From: Prevotella sp.
GTDB lineage: Bacteria > Bacteroidota > Bacteroidia > Bacteroidales > Bacteroidaceae
Length of the DNA stretch: 60,997 bases
Assembly (NCBI GenBank): GCA_016281815.1
Contig: JAEEJK010000072.1
Location: 1 to 60,997 of the forward strand
Reading direction: 5' to 3'
Shown: piece after piece, positions 25,983 to 35,791 of the stretch
Layout of the letters: each line of letters opens with the position of its first letter
Position numbering within the stretch: the first letter of the stretch is position 1
Notes under the pieces: generated by a model
What the model was told of the DNA's origin: nothing
Seen by the model: the letters and a program-made list of their open reading frames with translations, nothing else
Databases searched by the model: none
Position numbers and translations under genes: made by a program

Positions 25983-28900
25983 ATCCGAAACAAGACAAGA
26001 CATCAAAGCGATACGCCACATAATAAGCACGGTCGTATGGTTGCTCGTCGGCATCCTGGCCCTTTTGTTCATACTGCTGCATATACCAGCGGTACAGTCT
26101 TTTTTGGGTACAAAAACGAGCGGCATACTGAGTGAGAAGTTGGGCACCACCGTCAAGGTTGGACGGATAGATATTGGCATGCTCAACCGTGTGATTATCG
26201 ATGACTTTGAGTTGATGGACCAGCAAGGCGAGAAAGCGCTGAGCGCCTCCCGTCTCTCCGCCACAGTCGACATCGGTCCGCTGCTTGGAGGTCAGATTTC
26301 GGTGTCTTCCGCCCAATTGTTCGGTGTGAAAGCCCATCTCTACAAAGCAGACGCAGACAGTCCGCTCAATATCCAGTTTGTCCTCGACTCATTGGCCTCA
26401 GAGGACAAGGAAGAAAAAAAGCCGCTCCACCTCAACATCAACTCCCTCGTCATCCGCAATGGAGCAGTCAGGTATGACCGCCTTGACATACCTGCCACTC
26501 CCAACCATTTCTCCCCCCATCATCTCAACATCACCAACCTGAGTGGGCACCTGATGCTCTATCAACTCAGCGATGAGGCCATCGACCTACGCGTGAAACG
26601 TGTCGCCCTCAAAGAGCGGTCAGGACTCGACCTTCGCCAGTTGTCACTCAACCTGAAAGCCACCAAGGAATCACTCAATCTCACCGACATTCTTGTCAAA
26701 CTACCCAACAGTATCCTACAGTCCGACTCCATTCAGGCCTTCTATGCATTCGACGATGAAGGACTCCGGAAGGAAACGCTCAGATATCGTGGAAACATCG
26801 ATGAGTTGCAACTGTCGCCCGCCGACATCAGGTTCATTCTCCCTCAAGCAGAATCATTCCAGAACCCCGTCAGACTTGTTGCCAACGTCTCAGGAACAGC
26901 CGACCACATCAATCTGCACAACATCAACCTTCACAGCGATGAAGGACTGCATCTCACCACCAATGGAACGGTGAAAAACCTCCGTCAAGCACCAGAATGG
27001 TTCTTCAACATCAGTCAGTTGGATGTCAGGAACTCCGCTCTTGTCAAGGTGTGCAGCCAAGCCCATGTCACACTTCCCACACAGGTGCTCAATCTGGGCG
27101 ACATCAAATACTCTGGTGAGGTAGGCGGCTCTCCCAAGACCTATGCCCTAAAAGGACACCTGACAACTGACGCCGGTCAGGCAGACATTGCCGCAAGCCT
27201 CCGCGACCAACATCTCAGCGGCCACATCAACACCGACGGCATCAACCTGCGCACGATCCTCGGAGAAGAGCGCTTGGGGCTGATCGCCACCTCTATCGAT
27301 GTCGACGGCCAGTTGCCTTTCAGCAAAGAGATGTCGCTCTATGCCAAAGGAGAAGTCAGCCACCTCGACCTCAACGGCTACACCTACAACAACATCTCGG
27401 TTGACGGTTTTTATGACAAGGAATCCTTCAACGGCACATTGGGCATCGACGACCCCCATGGTCAGATCGGTTTGGAAGGAGAGATTGACTTCTCCGCCGC
27501 CGCCCCTTCCGCTGCCATCAAGGCTTTTGCCCGCCATTTCAACCCCGAGGCACTTGGGCTGACCAGCAAGTATAAAGGACATGTGATGGATTTCGACATC
27601 AGGACCGACATCCAAGGCGCCAACCTCCAGAGCCTGCAAGGTACGGTAGACCTGGAGAACCTTGTCATGCAGTCACCTGAGAAGACATATCAGTTGAACC
27701 ATCTTCACATCGATGCCGACAATGAGGGCAACGAGAAGCACGTGTTCGTGGACAGCGACTTCGGAATCATCAACATTTCGGGTGAGTATGATTTCACAAC
27801 GATCGTCCAGAGCCTGTCCAATGTTGTCAAAAGCAAACTCCCCACCCTCCCCTATCTTCCGGAAACCACCTCACACCATCAAAGTGATTTCGACTTCTCT
27901 GTCGACATCGACCGCAGCGACTGGATTCAGCAATTCGCAAATATCGACATAGACATCAACTCTCCCATGCACATCAGCGGCCATGTGGATGAAGAAGCCG
28001 ATTTCATCGACCTCACCTGCATCATCCCAAGCATCGAGTACAAAGACGGCGACTACAGGGACATCGACCTCAGGGTAACCACTCAGGGCGACTCCATCCT
28101 CGCCAACATGAGCATGAAGAAGATGCAGAACAACGACAAGCCCCTTGACCTTGCCCTGAATGCGTCTGCGACCAACAACCGTCTCAATACCGACATTGCC
28201 TTCAACAACCATGGCGGCAAGCAGCATCTGCGCGGTTCGCTGACATCTTCCACCCAGTTCCTTGTCGACGACCATCACCGCAAGGCCGCCCATGTGTCGA
28301 TGAAGCCCTCCCAAATCTTCGTCAACGGCATGCCCTGGACAGTGGAGTCCTCCAACATCCAACTTGCCAGCGGCGACATCGACATTGACCACTTCACCAT
28401 CCGCAACGGTGAGCAACACATCATCGTCACAGGAGCACTCACCGACACACCGACTGACACCCTGCATGTGGACCTCAACCGACTTGACGCAGCCTTCCTG
28501 TCCAGCATTCTCCAAGTGAAAGGTGTGGATTTCGGCGGACATATATCCGGCAATGCCTTTGTCACCTCGGTCTATAACAAGCCCAATGCAAAAGCCGACC
28601 TGCTGATTGACAATTTCCAATTCGTAGACGGCCGCATCGGTGACCTGGACATCGATGTTGACTGGAATGCCAAAGACAACCGTATAGAACTGGACGGCAA
28701 AGCCACCGATGGCACTGCTGGCTACACCGATATCAACGGATATGTAGCCCTCTCACCAGGCGAGATCAACATCGACTTCGGCACCAACGGGACCCCACTG
28801 CATTTTCTTAAACGCTTCTGCGACAGTTTCATGAGCGACATCGACACCCGTATCAACGGACATGTACGCCTATTCGGTCCTTTGAGCGACATCAACCTGG

Positions 28901-30429
28901 AAGGCAAGGCGGTGGCCAACGGAACGATAGGAGTGAAGAGCCTCAACACCACCTACACCCTCAGCAACGACACCATCACACTGGTGCCCGACCACATCCT
29001 TTTCGACCATGCCGTCATCCATGACATAGAAGGTCACTCAGGTTTCATCACCGGCAGTGTCGACCACGAACATCTCAGCAACTTCACCTTCGACCTTGGC
29101 ATCCATGCCGACAACCTTCTTTCCTATGACTTCAAAGAGTATGGTGAGAGCACATTCTGCGGAACTGTCTACGCCACCGGCGACTGTCATATCAAGGGTG
29201 TGAGCGGTGAGGTGACCATCGATGTGGACGCCACCCCTGAGAAAGGCACTGTCTTCAACTACAATGCTTCCAGTCCGGACATGCTCAATGACCAAAGTTT
29301 CATACAATGGAACGATATCACCCCTGAGGCTTTGGACTACTCCGACCTTCCCTCCGCCAGCCGCACCGCGCCCCTCATCACTCGGAAGGAAGAAGCCGAA
29401 AATGATGAATACTTAGAAGAGGAAGACATCCCCTCCAACCTGCGCATGAACTTCCGCATCAATGCGAACCCCAATGCTGCCCTACGGCTTCTGATGGACA
29501 GGGAAAGCGGCGATTACATCGCCCTTTACGGCGACGGAACCTTGCGTGCCTCCTATTTCAACAAGGGCTCATTCAACCTGTTCGGCAACTACGTTGTCGA
29601 CCATGGCATCTATAAGTTGACCATCCAGAATGTCATCAAAAAAGACTTCCAGTTCCAGCAAGGCGGCACCATCGCTTTCGGTGGCAATCCCTACCATGCA
29701 GGACTCAACCTCAAAGCCCTCTATCCCGTGAATGGTGTCCCGCTCTCCGATCTCAATGTAGGCAAGAATTTCTCCTCGAACAATATCCGCGTGAACTGTC
29801 TGATGAACATCACCGGGACCCCAGAGAGACCCTCCGTGGATTTTGACATGGAGTTGCCGACCATCAACAACGATGCCCAACAGATGGTGAGAAGCCTGAT
29901 CGACAGTGAGGAGGAACTCAACCAACAGGTCATCTACCTGCTGACCATCGGGCGCTTCTACAACCAAAATGCCAACGCGGTAACCCCACAGGGTCAGACA
30001 CAAACCAGTCTGGCCATGCAGAGCCTTCTCAGCGGCACTATCAGCCAGCAGATCAACAATCTGCTTGGCAGTGTCATCAAGAGCAACAACTGGAACTTCG
30101 GAGCCAACATCTCGACAGGTGATGAAGGTTTCTACAATGCGGAATACGAGGGTCTGCTCAGCGGCAACCTCCTCAACAACCGCCTCCTCATCAACGGGCA
30201 GTTCGGTTATCGTGACAACGCCAATGCAACGACCAGTTTCATCGGTGATTTCGACATTCGCTACCTGCTATACCCCAACGGCAACCTTGCCCTGAAGGTG
30301 TATAACCAATCCAACGACCGCTACTTTGTCAAGAACAGCCTCAACACCCAGGGCATCGGCCTGATCATGAAGAAAGACTTCAACGGCTGGCGCGAATTGT
30401 TGGGATTGAAACGCAGGAAGAAGAAGTGA
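25975..30429 (+). CDS. tamB: TamB-like translocation and assembly module protein (AsmA/DUF490 family)
   Basis: A 1484-residue inner-membrane-anchored periplasmic bridge protein. One N-terminal helix (about 15-38) is followed by a very long beta-rich body with AsmA-like repeats and a C-terminal DUF490/TamB domain (QFQQGGTIAFGGNPYHAGLNLKA, then YLLTIGRFY and LNNRLLINGQFGYRDN). The family forms a lipid-conducting groove between membranes or assists outer-membrane protein assembly with a BamA-type partner; no partner gene is in this window. The ATG at 25975 lies inside a perfect hairpin, which may limit translation. Confidence 0.92.
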   Translation: MPPSETRQDIKAIRHIISTVVWLLVGILALLFILLHIPAVQSFLGTKTSGILSEKLGTTVKVGRIDIGMLNRVIIDDFELMDQQGEKALSASRLSATVDIGPLLGGQISVSSAQLFGVKAHLYKADADSPLNIQFVLDSLASEDKEEKKPLHLNINSLVIRNGAVRYDRLDIPATPNHFSPHHLNITNLSGHLMLYQLSDEAIDLRVKRVALKERSGLDLRQLSLNLKATKESLNLTDILVKLPNSILQSDSIQAFYAFDDEGLRKETLRYRGNIDELQLSPADIRFILPQAESFQNPVRLVANVSGTADHINLHNINLHSDEGLHLTTNGTVKNLRQAPEWFFNISQLDVRNSALVKVCSQAHVTLPTQVLNLGDIKYSGEVGGSPKTYALKGHLTTDAGQADIAASLRDQHLSGHINTDGINLRTILGEERLGLIATSIDVDGQLPFSKEMSLYAKGEVSHLDLNGYTYNNISVDGFYDKESFNGTLGIDDPHGQIGLEGEIDFSAAAPSAAIKAFARHFNPEALGLTSKYKGHVMDFDIRTDIQGANLQSLQGTVDLENLVMQSPEKTYQLNHLHIDADNEGNEKHVFVDSDFGIINISGEYDFTTIVQSLSNVVKSKLPTLPYLPETTSHHQSDFDFSVDIDRSDWIQQFANIDIDINSPMHISGHVDEEADFIDLTCIIPSIEYKDGDYRDIDLRVTTQGDSILANMSMKKMQNNDKPLDLALNASATNNRLNTDIAFNNHGGKQHLRGSLTSSTQFLVDDHHRKAAHVSMKPSQIFVNGMPWTVESSNIQLASGDIDIDHFTIRNGEQHIIVTGALTDTPTDTLHVDLNRLDAAFLSSILQVKGVDFGGHISGNAFVTSVYNKPNAKADLLIDNFQFVDGRIGDLDIDVDWNAKDNRIELDGKATDGTAGYTDINGYVALSPGEINIDFGTNGTPLHFLKRFCDSFMSDIDTRINGHVRLFGPLSDINLEGKAVANGTIGVKSLNTTYTLSNDTITLVPDHILFDHAVIHDIEGHSGFITGSVDHEHLSNFTFDLGIHADNLLSYDFKEYGESTFCGTVYATGDCHIKGVSGEVTIDVDATPEKGTVFNYNASSPDMLNDQSFIQWNDITPEALDYSDLPSASRTAPLITRKEEAENDEYLEEEDIPSNLRMNFRINANPNAALRLLMDRESGDYIALYGDGTLRASYFNKGSFNLFGNYVVDHGIYKLTIQNVIKKDFQFQQGGTIAFGGNPYHAGLNLKALYPVNGVPLSDLNVGKNFSSNNIRVNCLMNITGTPERPSVDFDMELPTINNDAQQMVRSLIDSEEELNQQVIYLLTIGRFYNQNANAVTPQGQTQTSLAMQSLLSGTISQQINNLLGSVIKSNNWNFGANISTGDEGFYNAEYEGLLSGNLLNNRLLINGQFGYRDNANATTSFIGDFDIRYLLYPNGNLALKVYNQSNDRYFVKNSLNTQGIGLIMKKDFNGWRELLGLKRRKKK

Positions 30430-30447
30430 GGATGTGTCTCATTCAAC

Positions 30448-30475
30448 ACAAAGATACAAAGGCACAGAGGAATAA
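30448..30475. repeat. Degenerate heptad repeat after tamB
   Basis: ACAAAGA, TACAAAG, GCACAGA and GGAATAA form four degenerate 7-base units beginning 18 bases after the tamB stop. They lie between TCAACACA (30443-30450) and TGTGTTGA (30489-30496), which could pair. Confidence 0.4.
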
Positions 30476-30536
30476 AGCCCAGTCATTCTGTGTTGAGATG
30501 AATAACAGAAGATGGAGATATTAAAATCTACAAGAT

Positions 30537-32282
30537 ATGAGAAACTATTTATCAGCGGCCATTCTGGCCTTTCTAATTCTGGTTCCCATGTTGGCAACAG
30601 CGAAGAAAAAGACAGTGACCATCAAGGTGATTGAGACAAGCGACGTACATGGTTGCTTCTTCCCTTATGACTTCATCAACCGCCGTCCGCTCAAGGGCAG
30701 CATGGCGCGTGTGATGACCTATGTGAGACAACAGCGCGAGCGATACGGCAAGAATGTCATCCTCGTCGACAACGGCGACATCCTCCAAGGGCAGCCGACG
30801 TGCTATTACTGCAACTATGTGAAGCCAGAAATTCCCAATGTGGCTGCAGAAGTCATCAACTACATGGGCTTTGATGCCCAGACCTTCGGCAATCATGACG
30901 TGGAGACAGGCCATGCCGTTTACGACAAATGGATCCGCGAGGTGAAGTGCCCGATGCTCGGCGCCAACATCATCGAGACGAAGACGGGAAAGCCCTACGT
31001 GCATCCCTACACCATCATAGAGCGTGAAGGTGTGAAGATAGCCATCATCGGCATGCTCACTCCGGCCATCCCCAACTGGCTCAACGAGGAACTGTGGAGC
31101 GGGCTCCGTTTTGAAGAGATGGTGAAAAGTGCCCGCTACTGGGTAGACCAAGTCAAAACCAACGAGCGCCCCGACATCATCATCGGACTGTTCCACTCCG
31201 GCAAGGACGGCGGTATCGTCACTCCCGACTATGAGGAAGATGCCTCGCTGCGTATCGCCAAGGAAGTGCCTGGTTTCGACATCATCCTCTACGGCCATGA
31301 CCATACACAAAACAAGGATGTGGTAAAGAACACGGCAGGTCAGGACGTGGTTTTCCTCGACCCCTCATGCAATGCCCTCATGGTGGCAGAGGCCACGATA
31401 GAAATCACCAAAGGCAAGCGGGGGAAACTGCTCAACAAGAAAGTGACAGGCGACATCATCGATGTCTCAGAACTTCCCGTTGACGATGCCTTTGTGAAGC
31501 ATTTCCAACCTGCTGTCGACAGTGTGAAGGCCTTCGTAGACCGTCGTATCGGTGAGTTTGAGAACAGCATCTACACCCGCGACTGCTATTTCGGCAGTGC
31601 CGCTTTCACCGATTTCATCCACGACCTGCAACTCAAGTTGACAGGAGCCGACATCTCCTTTAATGCCCCCCTGTCATTCAACACCAGCATCAAGGCCGGT
31701 CCAGTGTATGTGAGCGACATGTTCAACCTCTACCGTTATGAGAACCTGCTCTATGTGGTGAAGATGACAGGCGAGGAAATCCGCAAGCATCTGGAGATGA
31801 GTTATGACCAATGGGTGAACACAATGAAGAGTCCCGACGACCACATCATGCTTCTCAACACAGATGGCTCAACCGATGACAAGCAGCGCTTCAGGTTCAA
31901 AAACCTTGCCTTCAATTTCGACAGTGCCGCCGGCATCGACTATGAGGTGGATGTCACGAAACCAGACGGCCAGAAAGTACGTATCCTAAGAATGAGCAAC
32001 GGTGAACCCTTCGACGAGGCGAAATGGTACAAGGTGGCGATGAACAGTTACCGTGGCAACGGCGGCGGCGAACTGCTTACCCGTGGAGCAGGCATCAGCC
32101 TCAGCGAATTGAAAAACCGCATCATCTACCAAAGTGACCGCGACCAGCGCCACTATCTGATGCTGGAGATAGAGAAAGCCGGACATCTGAATCCACAGGC
32201 CCACAACAACTGGCGTTTCGTTCCTGAAGAGTGGACGAAACCCGCCATTGAGCGTGACCGTCAACTCCTTTTTGGGCGATGA
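30537..32282 (+). CDS. Exported 5'-nucleotidase / 2',3'-cyclic-nucleotide phosphodiesterase family protein
   Basis: A 581-residue UshA/CpdB-like metallophosphoesterase with a signal peptide (to MLATAK). The N-terminal calcineurin-like domain has the metal motifs ETSDVHG, DNGDILQG, TFGNHDVE and YGHDHTQN. A C-terminal 5'-nucleotidase domain (about 345-540) supplies the nucleotide-binding pocket. It would dephosphorylate extracytoplasmic nucleotides for uptake. Its TGA stop overlaps the ATG of the nudC gene by three bases, indicating coupled translation. Confidence 0.9.
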   Translation: MRNYLSAAILAFLILVPMLATAKKKTVTIKVIETSDVHGCFFPYDFINRRPLKGSMARVMTYVRQQRERYGKNVILVDNGDILQGQPTCYYCNYVKPEIPNVAAEVINYMGFDAQTFGNHDVETGHAVYDKWIREVKCPMLGANIIETKTGKPYVHPYTIIEREGVKIAIIGMLTPAIPNWLNEELWSGLRFEEMVKSARYWVDQVKTNERPDIIIGLFHSGKDGGIVTPDYEEDASLRIAKEVPGFDIILYGHDHTQNKDVVKNTAGQDVVFLDPSCNALMVAEATIEITKGKRGKLLNKKVTGDIIDVSELPVDDAFVKHFQPAVDSVKAFVDRRIGEFENSIYTRDCYFGSAAFTDFIHDLQLKLTGADISFNAPLSFNTSIKAGPVYVSDMFNLYRYENLLYVVKMTGEEIRKHLEMSYDQWVNTMKSPDDHIMLLNTDGSTDDKQRFRFKNLAFNFDSAAGIDYEVDVTKPDGQKVRILRMSNGEPFDEAKWYKVAMNSYRGNGGGELLTRGAGISLSELKNRIIYQSDRDQRHYLMLEIEKAGHLNPQAHNNWRFVPEEWTKPAIERDRQLLFGR

Positions 32283-33055
32283 GACATCACTGGTTTGTAT
32301 TCTGTCAGGGCGACCTGCTGCTGGAACGCCATCCGGACGGGACATCCGACGTGCCCTTCCAAGAAGAGCCTCCCACCGAGGTGAAGTCATGGACGGCCGT
32401 GCATGACCTGACGATGCCCGACGGAGAGGTGGTGAAGACCTACTCCATCGACAGCCCTGTGACCGGCCATCCCCTGTATGAGATGACCGGCCTGCGGCAG
32501 TCCTACCATCTCATCCCCTCCCAACAGTATGTACGGGCCGGCAAATGCTACGAGATACTCTACTGGGACAGCACCACCAAATTCTGCGGTGTCTGCGGCA
32601 GTCCGATGAAGTTTCATACAGAGATATCCAAGCGCTGCACCTGTTGTGGCAAGGAGGTTTGGCCTCAGTTGGCTACCGCCGTCATCTGCCTTGTCCAAAA
32701 GGGCGATGAGGTGTTGTTGGTGCATGCCAAGAATTTCAGGCGCGACTACTTTGGCCTTGTGGCTGGTTTTGTAGAGACAGGCGAGACATTGGAGGAGGCC
32801 GTTGAGCGTGAGGTGCTCGAAGAGACGGGCATCCGCATCCGCAACATCCGTTATTTCGGCAGTCAGCCCTGGCCCTACCCCTGCGGCCTGATGGTGGGAT
32901 TCACCGCGGAATACGCAGACGGAGCGCTGCATCTGCAACGCTCCGAACTCTCCAAAGGCGGATGGTACCGACATGATGCCTTGCCAGAGATTCCTGGAAA
33001 GATGTCTATTGCCCGGAAACTGATTGATGCGTGGAGGGAGCGGTTTAGTTCATAG
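32279..33055 (+). CDS. nudC: NAD+ diphosphatase (NADH pyrophosphatase) NudC
   Basis: A 258-residue cytosolic Nudix enzyme that hydrolyses NADH/NAD+ (and NAD caps on RNA) to NMN(H) and AMP. The zinc ribbon is seen as CGVCG...CTCCGKE (about 100-120). The Nudix box GFVETGETLEEAVEREVLEE is followed by the family-specific SQPWPYP motif. It starts within the stop codon of the nucleotidase gene, so both act on nucleotides from one transcript. The stop codon TAG is formed by the first unit of a heptad array. Confidence 0.93.
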   Translation: MRHHWFVFCQGDLLLERHPDGTSDVPFQEEPPTEVKSWTAVHDLTMPDGEVVKTYSIDSPVTGHPLYEMTGLRQSYHLIPSQQYVRAGKCYEILYWDSTTKFCGVCGSPMKFHTEISKRCTCCGKEVWPQLATAVICLVQKGDEVLLVHAKNFRRDYFGLVAGFVETGETLEEAVEREVLEETGIRIRNIRYFGSQPWPYPCGLMVGFTAEYADGALHLQRSELSKGGWYRHDALPEIPGKMSIARKLIDAWRERFSS

Positions 33056-33104
33056 TTCATAATTCATAATTCATAGTTCATAGTTCATAGTTTATAGTTT
33101 ATAG
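33049..33104. repeat. Heptad tandem array at the nudC stop codon
   Basis: Eight 7-base units in perfect register: TTCATAG, TTCATAA (x2), TTCATAG (x3), TTTATAG (x2). The first unit includes the last Ser codon bases and the TAG stop of nudC. Confidence 0.85.
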
Positions 33105-33160
33105 TTATTGGGGCGCTTGGTGATTGTTGGCGTTTATGCAGCAATTGAAGTGTGCCAGCG

Positions 33161-33188
33161 CTCTTTGTGCAAACGTTTGCATAAAGAG
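33161..33188. promoter_or_regulatory. LacI/GalR-type operator upstream of the amylase gene
   Basis: The core TGCAAACGTTTGCA (33168-33181) is a perfect palindrome with the central CG typical of LacI-family sites. Symmetry continues as CTCTTT/AAAGAG on both sides with a single mismatched pair, giving 28 bases. It lies about 50 bases upstream of the amylase -7 element. No LacI-family gene is in the window. Confidence 0.65.
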
Positions 33189-33236
33189 TGCATATATTTA
33201 TTGACAATGAAGTGTACACATTCATGCCATTTGCAT

Positions 33237-33244
33237 TATTTTTG
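33237..33244 (+). promoter_or_regulatory. Amylase -7 promoter element
   Basis: TATTTTTG lies about 66 bases before the ATG at 33310. Confidence 0.55.
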
Positions 33245-33309
33245 TACTGAATTTGCATAGAGTCAGCAAATTAGACAGTTCGAGATCTAATCAAATAATC
33301 TATATCGTT

Positions 33310-35082
33310 ATGAGGAAAAAACTACTATCATTGTTGCTGTTGCTGGTGCCCATGAGCGTTTTGGCACAGGGATGGCCAGCCGAATATGAAGGCGTCATGC
33401 TGCAGGGGTTTTACTGGGACTCCTTTGAGGATACCAAATGGACCACCCTGACCAAGCAGGCCGATGAATTGTCGAAGTACTTCCAACTCATCTGGGTGCC
33501 CAACTCCGGGCAGACCAAGGCTGACCAGTGGAACTCACCGGTCAACTTGGGCTATGAGAATATGGGCTACTCACCTGTCTATTGGCTGAAGCACAACACC
33601 TGCTTCGGTACGCAAACGGAACTGATGCAGATGATCAAGACCTTCAAGGAGAAAGGAACCGGTTTTATCGAGGATGTGGTCATCAACCACAAGAACGGAC
33701 TCACCAACTGGGCCGACTTCCCCAACGAGACCGTGACAGGTCCCACCACCGGGAAAGAATATACCTTGACCTGGTGTGACGATATGTCCGACCTATGGGG
33801 CATCTGTTCGAATGACGAACTCTTCACACAGGACGGCGGTCTGCATGATGGCATAAAATACACATGCAGCAGCAGTGCCAATGCTGATGAGGCAGACAAT
33901 TTCGACGGATGCCGTGACCTTGACCATATCGACACCCGAGTTCAGGAAAACGTCAACAACTACCTTGACTTCCTGCTCGATGAGTTAGGATATGTCGGTT
34001 TCCGTTACGACATGGTGAAAGGATACAAAGCCTATTACACCGGCCTATATAACGTGCATGCACAACCGGAATTCTCAGTCGGAGAATACTGGGACAGCAG
34101 TTTTGACAATGTGGTGGGATATTGGATTACAGAGACAGGTATCCCAGCCAATGGTGTTCCCCAGTCCGCCGCCTTCGACTTCCCCCTCAAGTATGTGATG
34201 AACGACGTATTCAACAACGGCAACTGGTATGCACTGAGCAACAAGGGCATCGCCGGCAATCCCGACTGGAGCCGCTATGCCGTCACCTTTGTCGACAACC
34301 ACGACACCTACCGCAATGACTATGACCGTGTGAACAACAACGTATTGGCTGCCAACGCTCTCATCCTCACTATGCCGGGAACGCCCTGCGTGTTCCTTCC
34401 CCACTGGCAGCAATACAAGTCGGAAATAAAGAAAATGATTGCCGCCCGAGAGGCCGCCGGCATCACCAACCAAAGCGAAATCACCGCTCAGTATGAGGTG
34501 GGCAGCAACAAAGGATATTATCTGAAGGTCACGGGCTCCAAGGGATCCATCATCCTCACGCTTGGCAACCTTTATGGCGTAGACGTCGATACCGACCAGC
34601 ACGAGATGGTGCTCAGTGGCGACAATTTCGCCATGTATCTCTGGGATGATGTCTATAACCAAGAGACATACGATGCCATCGATGACGAGAGTGAAGAGGG
34701 CATTAGAGTCTATGTGATGGACCATAATGAAGGAGCCCCATACCTCTACACTTGGAAGGACGGCAATGAAATCAATGGCGCATGGCCAGGCAAGCAGATG
34801 ACGAAAAAAGTGACCCTTAAGGATGGCTCAAGATGGTACAAGCAGACCTTCGACGTCTCATCCCTCAATGCCATCGTCACATTCTACGATGGCTATCAGA
34901 CGGAAGATATAGAGAACATTACAAAAGACATCTATCTCAGTTACTACAAGGGGAGCGACAAGAAACACACCGACTATACCTCTTATTACGAGGATGGTCC
35001 CAATTTGGGTGATGTCAACGAAGACGGAAAGATTACCGTTGCAGATGTAATGTTATTAGTCAAGATGGTACTTGGCCAATAA
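33310..35082 (+). CDS. Secreted GH13 alpha-amylase with starch-binding module and C-terminal half-dockerin
   Basis: A 590-residue exported amylase acting on starch or maltodextrin. After the signal peptide (to VLAQG) the barrel shows region I (EDVVINHKNG), the nucleophile Asp234 in GFRYDMVKG, the acid/base Glu259 in SVGEYWD and Asp332 in FVDNHDT. A CBM26-like starch-binding domain follows (about 462-550: IRVYVMDHNEGAPYLYTW...WPGKQM). The C-terminus is a single dockerin-like loop-helix, LGDVNEDGKITVADVMLLVK, ending in VLGQ. The start at 33310 fits signal peptide and promoter. Regulation by a LacI-type factor is suggested by the upstream palindrome. Confidence 0.93.
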   Translation: MRKKLLSLLLLLVPMSVLAQGWPAEYEGVMLQGFYWDSFEDTKWTTLTKQADELSKYFQLIWVPNSGQTKADQWNSPVNLGYENMGYSPVYWLKHNTCFGTQTELMQMIKTFKEKGTGFIEDVVINHKNGLTNWADFPNETVTGPTTGKEYTLTWCDDMSDLWGICSNDELFTQDGGLHDGIKYTCSSSANADEADNFDGCRDLDHIDTRVQENVNNYLDFLLDELGYVGFRYDMVKGYKAYYTGLYNVHAQPEFSVGEYWDSSFDNVVGYWITETGIPANGVPQSAAFDFPLKYVMNDVFNNGNWYALSNKGIAGNPDWSRYAVTFVDNHDTYRNDYDRVNNNVLAANALILTMPGTPCVFLPHWQQYKSEIKKMIAAREAAGITNQSEITAQYEVGSNKGYYLKVTGSKGSIILTLGNLYGVDVDTDQHEMVLSGDNFAMYLWDDVYNQETYDAIDDESEEGIRVYVMDHNEGAPYLYTWKDGNEINGAWPGKQMTKKVTLKDGSRWYKQTFDVSSLNAIVTFYDGYQTEDIENITKDIYLSYYKGSDKKHTDYTSYYEDGPNLGDVNEDGKITVADVMLLVKMVLGQ

Positions 35083-35095
35083 AACCAAGCATGGT

Positions 35096-35791
35096 CTATT
35101 CCCTGCAACGGGCATACATCTCATTCAAAGCAGGACGTGGGACACCGGCCAATACTGCGCGGTCGAGATCCTCACGGGCCTGCTTTTTCTTACCCATTTT
35201 TATGCGGATGTCTGCCCTATTGAGGATATAGTCGGAGTTGGAGGGGTCGAGCCGCATCGCCTCGGAGAAATCATACTCTGCCACCTCGTTCATACCCCTC
35301 TCCGCTTCAATACCGGCCCTTGCCGCGTAGGCCACAGCACTGTCGGGATATTGCTGGATGAGGATATTGAGTCTGTCCATGGCCTCGGAAGGCCTCATAT
35401 CTTTCTGACAGAGCAGGGCGAGACCCAATTGTCCGTTGAAATTGCCCGGCACGATTCTGAGCATGGTCTCATAATCCTTGCGGGCGAACTTGTATCTGTG
35501 TTGTTTTTCGAAGACGTAAGCCCGGTAATAGAGCGCGGCCACATTTTTGGGGTCACGCTCCAGCACCCAGTCATACTCCTTTTTGGCATAGTCCCATTGC
35601 TCCAGGAGCATATTCCAAGAGGCCTTGTTGAGTCTCAGACTGATATTATCTGGGAACTTCCTTACCTTGTCGGATGCCACCTCAAGAGAGTCACGCAAGT
35701 CGTCGTAAGTCTGTGCGTCAGTCACTAAGAAAGAGCCAAACAGCGCCATGAAGAGCCACGCCTTTCTCAAAGGCAACCATCTCATCCTCAT
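35096..35791 (-). CDS. Exported TPR-repeat protein
   Basis: A 231-residue protein with a signal peptide (to LVTDAQ) and about five tetratricopeptide repeats, for example [35 protein letters not shown] and [14 protein letters not shown]. It probably serves as a periplasmic protein-interaction scaffold. The ATG at 35791 overlaps the leuB stop (ATGA), so it is translationally coupled to the last leu gene, although no role in leucine synthesis is apparent. It is convergent with the amylase gene, with only 13 bases between them. Confidence 0.82.
   Translation of the reverse strand: MRMRWLPLRKAWLFMALFGSFLVTDAQTYDDLRDSLEVASDKVRKFPDNISLRLNKASWNMLLEQWDYAKKEYDWVLERDPKNVAALYYRAYVFEKQHRYKFARKDYETMLRIVPGNFNGQLGLALLCQKDMRPSEAMDRLNILIQQYPDSAVAYAARAGIEAERGMNEVAEYDFSEAMRLDPSNSDYILNRADIRIKMGKKKQAREDLDRAVLAGVPRPALNEMYARCRE

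Noticed and set aside
33049..33104. CRISPR-like array
   Set aside because: Units of 7 bases without unique spacers do not fit CRISPR, and no cas genes are present. The same holds for the 9-base arrays.
35072..35728. Plus-strand open frame after the amylase gene (218 codons)
   Set aside because: Antisense to the TPR gene, whose repeats and ATGA coupling to leuB are convincing.
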